In this document: piece by piece, positions 1 through 8,213 of the stretch | Position numbering within the stretch: the first letter of the stretch is position 1 | Layout: every line of letters starts with the position of its first letter | Source of the DNA: Ramlibacter montanisoli | GTDB lineage: Bacteria; Pseudomonadota; Gammaproteobacteria; Burkholderiales; Burkholderiaceae_C | NCBI RefSeq assembly: GCF_013087525.1 | Contig: NZ_JABFCS010000001.1 | Location: forward strand, 1,426,001-1,490,000 | Direction: 5' to 3' | DNA: 64,000 nt | Program-made: the position numbers and the translations under genes | The notes under the pieces: model-generated | The model's database searches: none | What the model was told of the DNA's origin: nothing | Seen by the model: the letters and a program-made list of their open reading frames with translations, nothing else

Positions 1-44
1 AGGCCGTAGATGCTGTTGCGGAGGGTGCCTTTGAAGAAACGCAT
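1..44 (-). CDS. N-terminal fragment of an unidentified protein
   Basis: On the minus strand an ATG at 44 opens a reading frame (MRFFKGTLRNSIYG) that runs off the left edge. Only 14 codons are visible, so the product cannot be named. A good sigma-70-like promoter lies upstream at 89-117, which is the main support for calling a gene start here. No clear Shine-Dalgarno precedes the ATG. Confidence 0.45.
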   Translation of the reverse strand, partial: MRFFKGTLRNSIYG

Positions 45-88
45 GGTCAGGCTTGTTGTACCAACGACTTTTTCGATTCGGGCTGGGA

Positions 89-117
89 AAGTTATTCCCA
101 TTGTCCTCGGTTGACAA
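89..117 (-). promoter_or_regulatory. Predicted sigma-70 promoter for the truncated minus-strand gene
   Basis: Read on the minus strand there is a -35 box TTGTCA (117-112), a 17-nt spacer and a -10 box TAACTT (94-89). Transcription would start near 82 and give a leader of about 38 nt before the ATG at 44. The surrounding sequence is unusually AT-rich for this window, which supports a promoter. Confidence 0.45.
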
Positions 118-261
118 GCACCTTGCGTGACGGAGTTCACGAAGAGCGGCACTGAAAACGTGGGCTTCGTTACCGAAGGTCAGCCGTTGCTTCCGCCCGC
201 CGCGTGTCTGTAGTCCTTTCTATTTAATCGGGGCTGTCGTTGCGGGGACCGCCTGTCGGGC

Positions 262-275
262 TTGACGTGCATCAA
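262..275 (+). promoter_or_regulatory. FNR-type box (TTGAC-GTGC-ATCAA)
   Basis: A near-perfect match to the FNR/ANR dyad TTGAT-N4-ATCAA. Its centre (268.5) is 41.5 nt from the A of the lipoprotein ATG at 310, which has no Shine-Dalgarno. Class II FNR activation would therefore place the transcript start on the start codon. Confidence 0.7.
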
Positions 276-309
276 CCGTGGGGCCGTGCTTTGTTTGCAC
301 ATTTGGGCC

Positions 310-882
310 ATGCATGCACGAATCCTTGCCACCGCCGCCGTGGCAGCCCTGCTCGCCGGCTGCACCGCGATGCTTCCGCGCGGCAGCACCGACGCGCCGT
401 CGCCCTTCCCGACCTTCAAGGACGCCCAGGAGGCCGCGGAGAAGATCGTGCCCTTCAAGACGCCCAGCTCCGAGCTGTCGAAGCTCGGTTTCGATGCCGT
501 GCACGGCCGCAACGTCACGGTGATCCCGTACCCGGACATCGTGGCGCGCCTGGCGCCGTATTCCGGCGTGCCCCTGGACCAGCTCGACCCCGGCATCCGC
601 ACCTGCATCCTGGCCAAGACGGCCTGCCGCGGCTACGTGTTCCGCTTCGCGAAGGAAGACCGCAGCCGCGAAGGCGGCTTCTGGGCCGACTTCCTCAATG
701 TGACGCGCGAAACGCACGTGCGCGGCTGGTGGTTCGAGGCCCTGGTGGTCGTCAACGACGGCACGGTGCTGTTCCGCAATGTCTCCGGCCAGCCGCACGT
801 GGAACGGCTGGTCAGGGAGAGGAACCCGCTGGGTCCGTTCCAGCCGGCAGGCGAGGGCGCCGGCGCGGTGCTCCTGCGCTGA
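310..882 (+). CDS. Putative FNR-controlled outer-membrane or periplasmic lipoprotein
   Basis: A 190-residue protein whose first 17 residues form a lipoprotein signal with lipobox LAGC (MHARILATAAVAALLAGC). The mature part has no family I recognise; it contains two close cysteines (CILAKTAC) and a conserved-looking aromatic stretch (RGWWFEALVVVNDGTVLF). The start at 310 is chosen because it places the signal peptide at the N-terminus; the frame is open further upstream to 262, but that would bury the signal and overlap the FNR box. The gene stands alone, followed by the convergent usp gene. The box at 262-275 suggests induction at low oxygen. Confidence 0.7.
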   Translation: MHARILATAAVAALLAGCTAMLPRGSTDAPSPFPTFKDAQEAAEKIVPFKTPSSELSKLGFDAVHGRNVTVIPYPDIVARLAPYSGVPLDQLDPGIRTCILAKTACRGYVFRFAKEDRSREGGFWADFLNVTRETHVRGWWFEALVVVNDGTVLFRNVSGQPHVERLVRERNPLGPFQPAGEGAGAVLLR

Positions 883-897
883 CCCTGCCAGGCCGGC

Positions 898-1347
898 TCA
901 GTGGGCCGGCGACTCCTGCGAGCGGATCGTCAGCACCGGCACCGGTGCCAGCCGCAGGACCTGCTCCGCGCCGCTTCCCAGCAGCACCCGGCCCACGCCG
1001 CGGCGGCCGTGGGTGCCCGTGACGATGAGGTCGGCTTCCCAGCTGCGCGCTTCGTCGGCCACCACTTCGCCGATGCGGGCGCCGGGCGCTTCCGCCAGCT
1101 TGGTGTCGGCCGGCACGCCCGCCGATTTCGCCATGTCCAGGGCGTCGTCCAGCACCTTCACGGCGTAGTCGCGGGCGATCTTCAGCAGGTCGCCGCCGAT
1201 CTCGTAGCCGCTCAGGTAGGCCAGTTCGTCGAGGACGTGGACCAGGCGCACGCGCCCGCCGTTCTCGCGCGCCATCTGCAGGGCCGCCACCACGGCCTTG
1301 TTGGAGGTTTCGCTGCCGTCCACCGGCACCAGGATGCGCTTGTACAT
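898..1347 (-). CDS. Universal stress protein (UspA family)
   Basis: A 149-residue single-domain Usp. It starts with the typical strand MYKRILVPVDGSETS and carries the ATP-binding signature GTHGRRGVGRVLLGS (G-x2-G-x9-G-S) near residue 110-125, so it is of the nucleotide-binding class. Such proteins bind ATP in the cytoplasm and support survival under stress and oxygen limitation. A good Shine-Dalgarno (AAGGAG) precedes the ATG. An FNR-type box at 1410-1423 lies 69.5 nt upstream, giving a predicted 28-nt leader. It is divergent from the receiver/fnr operon. Confidence 0.93.
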   Translation of the reverse strand: MYKRILVPVDGSETSNKAVVAALQMARENGGRVRLVHVLDELAYLSGYEIGGDLLKIARDYAVKVLDDALDMAKSAGVPADTKLAEAPGARIGEVVADEARSWEADLIVTGTHGRRGVGRVLLGSGAEQVLRLAPVPVLTIRSQESPAH

Positions 1348-1409
1348 GGTGTGCTCCTTGCAAACGTGAGAGGGGTAGCCCCATCGTGGTCCATCGGCGC
1401 GAAGGCCCC

Positions 1410-1423
1410 TTGAGGGGGATCAA
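1410..1423 (-). promoter_or_regulatory. FNR-type box upstream of the universal stress gene
   Basis: The dyad reads TTGAT-CCCC-CTCAA on the minus strand. It lies in the divergent 218-bp region between usp and the receiver gene. From its centre (1416.5) a class II start would fall at about 1375, 28 nt before the usp ATG, leaving room for the visible ribosome-binding site. It could also affect the receiver gene on the other side. Confidence 0.6.
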
Positions 1424-1565
1424 GCGGACGCGCTTTGGCGCTGCGGGGCTAGGACGATTCCTAGGCCGCCTCGGCGGCACGGCCGGTCCGATTCGGACTC
1501 CTCCGAGCCTGAGATTCAGCCGCCGCCGATGTTGCGCGAAGCCGCCTTCCGCGATAGTTCAGTCC

Positions 1566-1955
1566 ATGATTTCGAAGGCTTCCTCCCTCAAGGTGTTCCT
1601 CGCGGACGACTCGCAGCAGATCCGCCAGCGCGTGAACGACCTGCTGTCCACCGCCGAAATGGCCGTGGTCGGCGAAGCGGCGACGCCCGACACCTGCATC
1701 TCCGGCATCCTGGATTCGCATCCCGATGTCGTGGTGCTCGACGTGCAACTCGAAGGCGGCAGCGGCCTGCAGGTGCTCAAGGCGGTGCGTTCCGCCGACC
1801 CTGAAGTCGCCTTCGTCGTGTTCAGCAACAACTCCGCGCCTGCCTACCGCAAGCGCTACCTGGGCGAGGGCGCGGTGCGCTTCCTCGACAAGAGCACCGA
1901 ATTCGACCAGCTCGCGCAGGCCGTCGCCACGGCCGGCCGCCGCTCCGTTCATTGA
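1566..1955 (+). CDS. Single-domain response regulator (receiver only)
   Basis: A 129-residue CheY-like receiver with no output domain. The acidic pair is at D14-D15, the phospho-acceptor at D59 (VVVLDVQL), and the conserved lysine is in RFLDKS near residue 109. The ATG at 1566 is chosen because it starts just before the first beta strand (KVFLADD); the frame is open upstream but that part has no receiver content. The gene ends 23 nt before fnr and probably shares its transcript. No histidine kinase is nearby, so its partner is unknown. It may modulate the neighbouring regulator or a distant kinase; that is inference. Confidence 0.85.
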   Translation: MISKASSLKVFLADDSQQIRQRVNDLLSTAEMAVVGEAATPDTCISGILDSHPDVVVLDVQLEGGSGLQVLKAVRSADPEVAFVVFSNNSAPAYRKRYLGEGAVRFLDKSTEFDQLAQAVATAGRRSVH

Positions 1956-1978
1956 ATCCAGAGGAAGAGGGAACCACC

Positions 1979-2770
1979 ATGCAAGCCACGCAACGCGCCA
2001 TCGCCACCGCCCCCGTGCACATCGTTGCCCGCCAGCAGCGCATCGACCTGGACGGCACCCCGGCGCCGATCAAGACCCAGTGCTCCACCTGCCACCTGAA
2101 GGACCTGTGCCTGCCCTGCGGCCTCACGGGCACCGACGTGGAACGCCTGGACAGCCTCAAGTTCGCCCGCCGCCGCGTCAAGGAAGGCCAGGCGCTGTAC
2201 CACGAAGGCGAGAAGTTCCAGTTCATCTACGCCGTGCGCAGCGGCACCTTCAAGTCGCACCTGACCCTGAAGGACGGCCGCGAGCAGGTCACCGGCTTCC
2301 AGATGGCCGGCGAACTGCTGGGCCTGGACGGGCTGGCCTCCGGCAAGCACGCCAGCAGCGCCATGGCCCTGGAAGACGCGGAGATCTGCGCCATCCCCTA
2401 CGCCCACCTGAGCGAGCTGGCCGCCGGCAGCCCCGACCTGCAGCACGTGATCTCCCGCCTGATGAGCCGCGAGATCGTGCGCGAGCACAGCCTGATGATG
2501 CTCCTGGGCAGCATGAACGCCGAGGAGCGCCTGGCCGCCTTCCTGCTGAACATCTCCCAGCGGATGAAGGCCCGCGGCTACTCGCCCAGCGAATTCCACC
2601 TGCGCATGTCGCGTGCCGAGATCGGCAGCTACCTGGGCATGAAGCTCGAGACCGTCAGCCGCACCTTCTCCGCCTTCGCCCAGCAGCGCCTGCTGGAAGT
2701 GGACAAGAAGCACGTGCGCATCACGGACCTCGACGGCCTGCAACAGGCCTTCGACATGCGGGTGCAGTAA
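1979..2770 (+). CDS. fnr: FNR-family oxygen-sensing transcription regulator
   Basis: A 263-residue Crp/Fnr protein. The N-terminal cysteines C35-x2-C38-x5-C44 and the central C137 (DAEICAIPY) match the four [4Fe-4S] ligands of E. coli FNR, so oxygen sensing is expected; C47 is an extra cysteine. The cyclic-nucleotide-like beta-roll spans about 60-170. The C-terminal helix-turn-helix carries E, S and R in LETVSRTF, the residues that read TTGAT half-sites. The ATG at 1979 is chosen because AGGAAGAGG sits just upstream; the earlier in-frame ATG at 1952 lacks a site. Eight matching boxes in this region are its likely targets. Confidence 0.93.
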   Translation: MQATQRAIATAPVHIVARQQRIDLDGTPAPIKTQCSTCHLKDLCLPCGLTGTDVERLDSLKFARRRVKEGQALYHEGEKFQFIYAVRSGTFKSHLTLKDGREQVTGFQMAGELLGLDGLASGKHASSAMALEDAEICAIPYAHLSELAAGSPDLQHVISRLMSREIVREHSLMMLLGSMNAEERLAAFLLNISQRMKARGYSPSEFHLRMSRAEIGSYLGMKLETVSRTFSAFAQQRLLEVDKKHVRITDLDGLQQAFDMRVQ

Positions 2771-2795
2771 GCTGCGAGGCCCACACCGGCCCGCC

Positions 2796-3713
2796 GTGAA
2801 ATACAAGGATTACTACGCCGCACTCGGCGTGCCGCGCGACGCCGATGCGGAGGCCATCAAGAAGGCCTACCGCAAGCTCGCCCGGCAGCACCACCCCGAC
2901 GTGTCCAAGGACGCCGGGGCCGAGGCGCGTTTCAAGGACGTCGCCGAGGCCTACGCCACGCTCAAGGACCCGGAAAAGCGCGCGGCCTACGACGCCCTGG
3001 GGCGCCGCGGCGGCGAGGAATTCAGCCCGCCGCCGCAATGGCAGCACGACTTCGCGGGTGGCGCCGCCTTCCAGGACCTGGACCTGGCCGACCTGCTGGA
3101 TGCGCTCGCGCGCGGGCGCGGCCGCCCGCGCCGGGCCCAGAGCGTGCCCCTGCGCGGGCAGGACTTCGAGACCAGCGCGCGCGTCTCGCTGGAAGACGCC
3201 CACCGCGGCACCACCCTCAGCCTGGACGTCACCCACGAGGACGGCACGCGCACGCTCGCGGTGACCGTGCCGGCCGGCGTCACCGACGGCCAGCGGCTGC
3301 GCCTGCGCGGCCGGGGCGGCCCCGGCCGCCATGGCGGGCCCGCCGGCGACATCTACCTGCACATCCAGCTCGCCCCGCATCCGGTGTTCCGCACCGACGG
3401 CCACGACCTCTACTTCGACCTGGCGCTGGCGCCCTGGGAAGCAGTGCTCGGCGCCGACGTCGAAGTCCCCACCCTGGACGGCCCGGTGCTGTTGACGGTC
3501 CCCCACGGCACCCAGTCCGGGCGTAAGCTGCGGCTGCGGGGACGCGGCCTGGCCAACGGACACGGCGGCCGCGGCGACCTCTATGCGCTGGCGCGCATTG
3601 ACGTGCCGGCCAGCCTCACCCCGCGCGAGCGCGAACTGTTCCAGGAGCTTGCGCGCGAGTCGCGCTTCGACCCGCGTGCCACCGTTGCCAAGGAGGCCGG
3701 ACATGGCCACTGA
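2796..3713 (+). CDS. cbpA: Curved-DNA-binding J-domain co-chaperone CbpA
   Basis: A 305-residue DnaJ-type protein. The J domain occupies residues 1-70 with the HPD motif (QHHPDVSK). It is followed by a Gly/Arg-rich linker and two C-terminal substrate-binding beta domains with GRGGPGR and RLRGRG turns. The cysteine zinc-finger of DnaJ is absent, which with the length and the following cbpM gene identifies CbpA. It works with DnaK and also binds DNA. The start is a GTG at 2796, 25 nt after fnr. The stop overlaps cbpM by 11 nt. Confidence 0.93.
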   Translation: MKYKDYYAALGVPRDADAEAIKKAYRKLARQHHPDVSKDAGAEARFKDVAEAYATLKDPEKRAAYDALGRRGGEEFSPPPQWQHDFAGGAAFQDLDLADLLDALARGRGRPRRAQSVPLRGQDFETSARVSLEDAHRGTTLSLDVTHEDGTRTLAVTVPAGVTDGQRLRLRGRGGPGRHGGPAGDIYLHIQLAPHPVFRTDGHDLYFDLALAPWEAVLGADVEVPTLDGPVLLTVPHGTQSGRKLRLRGRGLANGHGGRGDLYALARIDVPASLTPRERELFQELARESRFDPRATVAKEAGHGH

Positions 3714-4071
3714 CGTCACTGACCTGCACTGGCTGGACCCGCACCGGAGCATCGAGCAGGGCGAGCTGGCGACCATGTGCAGCCTGACCATCGCCGAACT
3801 CGACGAACTGGTGGAGTACGGCGCGCTGCTGCCGGTGGCCGCGGATGCCGCGCCGCGCCAGTTCAGCGCGGCCTGCGTCGCGCCCCTGCGCGAAGCGGTG
3901 CGCCTGCGCGGCTACTACGACCTGGACCTGTTCACCGTCAGCCTGCTGCTGGGCTACCTGCAGCGCATCGACCACCTGGAGCACCAGCTGCGCGCGCTGC
4001 ACGCCCACGTGCCGCATCCGCAGGTTCTGCCGCGCGAAGGGCCCACGCCCTGGCGCGAACCGCACGCCTGA
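3703..4071 (+). CDS. cbpM: Chaperone modulator CbpM
   Basis: A 122-residue MerR-like helical protein (CSLTIAELDELVEYGALLPV) followed by a helical tail (RIDHLEHQLRALHAH). CbpM family members bind the J domain of CbpA and inhibit both its co-chaperone and DNA-binding activities. The ATG at 3703 lies inside the last codons of cbpA, so the two are translationally coupled. The stop is 6 nt from the convergent flavodoxin-fold gene. Confidence 0.88.
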   Translation: MATDVTDLHWLDPHRSIEQGELATMCSLTIAELDELVEYGALLPVAADAAPRQFSAACVAPLREAVRLRGYYDLDLFTVSLLLGYLQRIDHLEHQLRALHAHVPHPQVLPREGPTPWREPHA

Positions 4072-4077
4072 ACCGGC

Positions 4078-4662
4078 TCAGTGCGCCTCGCGCCCGAGGC
4101 GCCGCATCCGCTCCATCCAGTCCCCCACGCGCGCGGCGGACAGCTGCCCGACGCCGCCGATCAGGGTGGCGCGCACGGGCGCGATGCCCACGAAATTCAG
4201 CACGTTGCGCCTGAGCGAGCGGATGCTGTGCGCCGCGAACCACCAGCGGTAGACGAAGGCCGGCATGCCCATGGTCACCACCAGCCGCGCGGAGCGGCCG
4301 GTGAGCCCCTTGCTGGTGAACGCGGTGCGTGCGCCCTCGCCGAACGCGAAGCCCGGGCGCGCCACCTGCTCCAGGAAGCCCTTGAGCAGCGCCGGCATGT
4401 CGCCCAGCCAGAGCGGGAAGAAGAACACGATGTGCTGCGCCCAGGCGATGTCCTGCTGCGCCTGCGCCAGTCCGGCCGGCACCGGCTCCTGTTCCCAGGC
4501 GTGCTGGCTGCGCAGCAGCGGGAAGTCCAGCCGCGCGACCTCCAGCAGTCGCACCTCGCTGGCCGTCTGGCGGGCGCCTTCGGCATAGGCGCCGGCGAGG
4601 GCGTGGCACAGGTGGGCCGCGCCGGCATCCGGGTGGCCCTGGACGATCAGGATGCGCGTCAT
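4078..4662 (-). CDS. NAD(P)H dehydrogenase (quinone)-type flavodoxin-fold oxidoreductase
   Basis: A 194-residue flavodoxin-like protein. It begins with the FMN/FAD-binding strand and loop MTRILIVQGHPD and contains FPLWLGDMPALLKGFLEQV, a signature of the NQO1/KefF family that reduces quinones or shields K+ efflux systems. The ATG at 4662 overlaps the end of prs by 4 nt (ATGA), so it is the last gene of the hpf-deoA-prs operon. No potassium channel is adjacent, so a quinone-reductase role is more likely. Co-control with FNR would fit redox maintenance at low oxygen. Confidence 0.82.
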   Translation of the reverse strand: MTRILIVQGHPDAGAAHLCHALAGAYAEGARQTASEVRLLEVARLDFPLLRSQHAWEQEPVPAGLAQAQQDIAWAQHIVFFFPLWLGDMPALLKGFLEQVARPGFAFGEGARTAFTSKGLTGRSARLVVTMGMPAFVYRWWFAAHSIRSLRRNVLNFVGIAPVRATLIGGVGQLSAARVGDWMERMRRLGREAH

Positions 4663-5550
4663 GCGGTGCCGATCGCCCGCACGCCCTCGGCCAGCAGGGC
4701 GGCCACGCCGATCGCGTTGGTGGGATGCGGAACGGTGTCGCAGCTGGCGACGCGCGCGATGCCCGCACGGTGCAGCATGTCGAGCGCGGCGGCGTCCATC
4801 AGCGCATGCACGCCCACGCACAGAGGCCGGCCCCAGCCGGCGCCGCGCAGCACGTGGGCGGCGGCCGCCATGGTGTGGCCGCTGGAGATGATGTCGTCCA
4901 CCAGCACCGGCGTGCGGCCCTCGTGCGGCACGCCCTGCGGCAGGCGAACCTGCACGTCGCGGTCACCGCGCCTTTCCTTGGTCATGACGACGTAGGGCAC
5001 GCCGACGCGGCCGGCGACGTCGGCCACCCACTGCTCGCTCTCGCTGTCGGGGCCCACCAGGATCGCCTGCGGCACCTCGCGTCGCAGCCAGTCGGCGATG
5101 GCGGGTGCGGCGGCCACCACGTGGCTGCGGATGCTGTAGATCGCGTCCAGGCTGGGCCAGCGGTGCAGGTGCGGGTCCACCGTCACCAGCCAGTCGATCG
5201 TGGAGGAGAGCAGCCGCGCGTAGCTGCGCGAGGTGATCGCCTCGCCGGGCCGGAAGCGGTCGTCCTGGCGCATGTAGGGCAGGTAGGGCGCCACCAGGCC
5301 GACCTGCAGCGCACCCAGCTCGCGCGCGTCGGTCGGCGGCGAACACCAGCGCCAGCGTCTTGTCGTCCGGGCGGTCCAGGTGCCCCACCAGCAGCACGCG
5401 CTGGCCGGTGACCCCGGTGCGCAGCCGCACCACCACTTCGCCGTCGGGAAAGCGGTGCGCTTCCACGGTGCTCGCCGCGCAGTGGAGTTGCTGCGCAAGG
5501 GTCTCGGCCAGTCGCTCCGCCCCGGGCAGGGCCAGGATGATCGTGTTCAT
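4659..5550 (-). CDS. Ribose-phosphate pyrophosphokinase family protein (frameshifted)
   Basis: A PRPP synthetase-like protein of about 296 residues. The N-terminal half contains HRFPDGEVVVRLR and the PYLPYMRQDDRF flexible loop region; the C-terminal half has the PRPP-binding motif PVLVDDIISSGHTM. It would convert ribose 5-phosphate and ATP to PRPP and AMP. It is shorter than housekeeping Prs (about 315) and is probably a specialised paralogue. The frame breaks near 5335-5345, where one extra base seems to be present. The ATG at 5550 overlaps the deoA stop by 3 nt, so the two are coupled. Function in this operon is probably in ribose-phosphate recycling (inference). Confidence 0.8.
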
Positions 5551-7069
5551 GCGTCCTCGCTGACGTGCACCGTCTCCGCTTGCGCGCAGGCGTAATCCAG
5601 AGCGTACGCCAGTTCCCCGGCGAATCCGCATGCAATGTGAACAGCGGCTGGCCGCGCTCCACGAAGTCGCCCACGCGCACGTGCAGGTCGATCCCCGCGC
5701 AAGGAGCCTGGGGCGCGCCTGCGAGCTTGGCGATGCGCGCGAGCCGCCGGTTGTCGACGCCGAGGACGGAGCCGGAGCGCTGCGCCACGAGCTCGTGCCG
5801 GAAGGCGGCCACCGGCGGCGCGCGCAGTCCGCCCTGCGCCTCGCAGATCTCCTCGAACTTGCGCCAGGCGCGGCCGTCGGCGAGCACCTGGGCGGCGGTC
5901 GGCAGGCCCATGCCGGCCGGAACCACGCCGCCCATTTCCAGCAGGTGTCCCGCCAGCAGCAGCGAGCGCTCGGCCAGGTCCGGCGGCGCCAGCGGCTCAT
6001 TGCGCAGCACGGCCAGCACGTCGCGCGCTTCCAGCGCCGGGCCGATGCCGCGGCCGACGGGCGCGCTGCCGTCGGTCTGCACCACGCGCAGCCTGAGGCC
6101 CATCGCGTGCGCGGTGGCTTCGAGCTGGTGCGTGAGGGTGGTGGCCGCGGCGGCACTGCGCACCTTGGCCGTGGGGCCCACGGGAATGTCGATCAGGACG
6201 TGCGTGGAGCCCGCCGCCACCTTCTTCGACAGCACCGAGGCCACCAGCTGGCCCTGGCTGTCGAGGTCCAGCGGGCGCTCGACGCGGATCAGGATGTCGT
6301 CGGCCGGGCTCAGGCGCACCGAGCCGCCCCACACGATGCAGCCGCCGGTGCGCTCCACGATGCGTCGGATCGCGGCCACGTCGTGGTCCACCGGCGCCAC
6401 GGTCTCCATCGCGTCGGCGGTGCCCGCCGGCGAGGTGATCGCGCGCGACGAGGTCTTGGGCATGCGCAGCCCGCAGGCCGCCACGATGGGCACCACGATC
6501 ATGGTGGTGCGGTTGCCGGGCAGGCCGCCGACGCAGTGCTTGTCCATCACCAGGCCCGGCCCCCAGGCGATGCGCTCGCCGACGTCCACCATGGCGCGGG
6601 TGAGCGACACCGTCTCCTCCAGGTCCAGCCGTTCGCCCGCGCAGGCGGTGACGAAGGCAGCGAGCTGGAGTTCCGAATAGCGCCCGGCGGCCACGTCGGT
6701 GATCACCGCCCGCAATGCGCTTTCGGTCAGCTTGCGGCCGTAGACCTTGGCGCGCACGTGGCCCAGGGACTCGAGCGGCGGCGGATGCCGCAGCGACACC
6801 GGGGCGCCCTCGGGCGCGCGCAGCAGGCGCCACGCCGCCTCGGAAACGCCGGCCTCGGCGACGTCGAGGAAATCGTCGTGGACCACGTTGAGGGTGGCCA
6901 CGATGGTGCGGCCGTCGACGGTGAGTTCCACCCGCGACTGCGCCTCGAAGCCTTCCGAGTGGCACACGGGGCAGTCGCGGTGCATGTAGAGCACCGGCTC
7001 CTGGTAGGTGTCGATGCCCAGCCGGCGCAGCCGCAGCAGCGCGGGCGGGGCGGCGGGTGCGGCGGTCAT
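5547..7069 (-). CDS. DeoA-like thymidine/AMP phosphorylase family protein (frameshifted at the C-terminus)
   Basis: About 507 residues, longer than classical DeoA (440) because of an N-terminal domain of about 80 residues, as in archaeal-type AMP phosphorylases. The catalytic core holds MDKHCVGGLPGNRTTMIVVP (phosphate and pyrimidine/purine site) and KTSSRAITSPAGTADAMET. These enzymes phosphorolyse nucleosides or nucleoside monophosphates. A base lost in a G run near 5618 shifts the last 25 codons; the restored frame reaches a stop overlapping the prs ATG. It sits between hpf and prs. Whether the substrate is thymidine or AMP cannot be told from sequence alone. Confidence 0.8.
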
Positions 7070-7100
7070 GTCGGCTCCGGCGTGCCTGCCGCCGCGGCGA

Positions 7101-7425
7101 TCAGGAATGCCGCTGGGCCTCGCGCCGCACGCGCACGAAGTCCTCCAGCTTGCGCTGGGCGGCGTCGAAGGCATCGCGCAGGGCGACATACACGTCCTCG
7201 TCGTGCGCCCGCGTGATGGCCAGCTCCTGCCCCGGCACCGTGATGTCCACGCGCACGGAGAAGGGACGTCCCTGGCGCTGGTGCTTGTGTTCCTGGTCGA
7301 TGGTGACGCGCCATGCCGTCACGTCGGGGCACATGCGCTCGATGTGGGAGACGCGCGTGCACGGCGGCTTCGACGGCCTGGGAGGGAGTGAGTCCGAGGA
7401 AACGGAGGTCGAGTGGAATCTTCAT
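7101..7425 (-). CDS. HPF/RaiA-type ribosome hibernation factor (frameshifted)
   Basis: A short ribosome-associated inhibitor of about 108 residues. The N-terminus MKIPLDLRFLGLTPSQAVEA and the core VRVDITVPGQELAITRAHDEDVY match the sigma-54-modulation/HPF fold that plugs the 30S decoding centre in resting cells. It lacks the C-terminal dimerisation domain of long HPF. The two halves are in different frames and join near 7352-7358, in a CG-repeat where two bases appear to be lost. The ATG at 7425 has no Shine-Dalgarno and lies 42.5 nt from the centre of the FNR-type box. First gene of the hpf-deoA-prs-nqo operon. Confidence 0.75.
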
Positions 7426-7460
7426 GGGGTCCACGATGGCGCATGGCGGGTTCTGATGAG

Positions 7461-7474
7461 TTGAGCTGCCTCAA
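7461..7474. promoter_or_regulatory. Palindromic FNR-type box in a divergent promoter
   Basis: A perfect palindrome TTGAG-CTGC-CTCAA. It is placed between the hpf operon (minus) and the phosphoribosyltransferase-DHH operon (plus). The outer bases fit FNR half-sites with G in place of T at position 5. Its centre at 7467.5 is 42.5 nt from the hpf ATG and about 120 nt from the plus-strand start, so one site could serve both operons. Confidence 0.6.
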
Positions 7475-7586
7475 GGTGAGGGCGGAAGGGAGCGTGGGCC
7501 GCGTACGCGGCGATTGGCGGCAGCGGCGGGAAGGTGTACGGTACGTGGCGCCGGCACTTCGGGCAAGCCGGAACGGGGTGGACGCT

Positions 7587-8213
7587 TTGGTCCTGTTCGA
7601 AGACCGCATGGATGCCGCCGGCCAGCTGGCCGAGGCCCTGGCGCACCTGCGCGGCACGCGCCCGCTGGTGCTCGCCATCCCGCGCGGTGCCGTGCCCATG
7701 GCGGCACTGGTCGCGCAGAAGCTGCAGGGCGACCTGGACCTCGTGCTGGTGCGCAAGCTGCACGCACCGGGCGCACCCGAGTTCGCGATCGGCGCCGTCG
7801 ACGAGGCGGGCTGGGTGTACCTCGCGCCGCATGCTTCCGCGGTGGGAGCCACGGCGGCCTACGTCGCCGAGGAGAAGGCGGCGCAGATGCAGGAGCTGCG
7901 CCGGCGCCGCCAGCTGTACACGCCCGGCCGCTCGGCACCGGACGTGGCGGGCCGCACGGTGATCGTCGTCGACGACGGGCTGGCCACCGGCGCCACCATG
8001 GTGGCCGCCCTGCATGCCGTGCGCCAGCGCGGCCCGGCGAAACTGGTCTGCGCGGTGCCGGTGGCTTCCGAGGAAAGCGTGAAACTCGTGCGGCAGCATG
8101 CCGACGAGGTCGTGTGTCCCAACGTGCCGAGGCGCTTTTCCGCCGTGGGGCAGTTCTATCGAACCTTTCCGCAGCTGGAGGACGAGGAGGTGATCCGGCT
8201 GCTGCATTCATGA
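7587..8213 (+). CDS. Phosphoribosyltransferase-domain protein
   Basis: About 208 residues. The N-terminus VLFEDRMDAAGQLAEAL and the PRPP-binding loop TVIVVDDGLATGATM (near residue 125-140) identify a type I phosphoribosyltransferase of the kind often annotated as predicted PRTase with unknown base. The start is uncertain: TTG at 7587 has a GGGGTGG site at the right distance, GTG at 7578 and ATG at 7608 are alternatives. The open frame further upstream crosses the FNR box and is unlikely. The stop overlaps the DHH gene by 4 nt (ATGA). It may use PRPP made by the divergent prs gene (inference). Confidence 0.8.
   Translation: MVLFEDRMDAAGQLAEALAHLRGTRPLVLAIPRGAVPMAALVAQKLQGDLDLVLVRKLHAPGAPEFAIGAVDEAGWVYLAPHASAVGATAAYVAEEKAAQMQELRRRRQLYTPGRSAPDVAGRTVIVVDDGLATGATMVAALHAVRQRGPAKLVCAVPVASEESVKLVRQHADEVVCPNVPRRFSAVGQFYRTFPQLEDEEVIRLLHS

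Noticed and set aside
111..139. TTGACA at 111-116 as a plus-strand -35 for the lipoprotein gene
   Set aside because: No acceptable -10 at 16-18 nt and the gene is about 190 nt away; the same bases make a better minus-strand promoter.
180..800. Long antisense open frames opposite the lipoprotein
   Set aside because: High GC creates long spurious frames on all strands; these lack signals, starts or recognisable domains, while the plus-strand frame has a lipobox.
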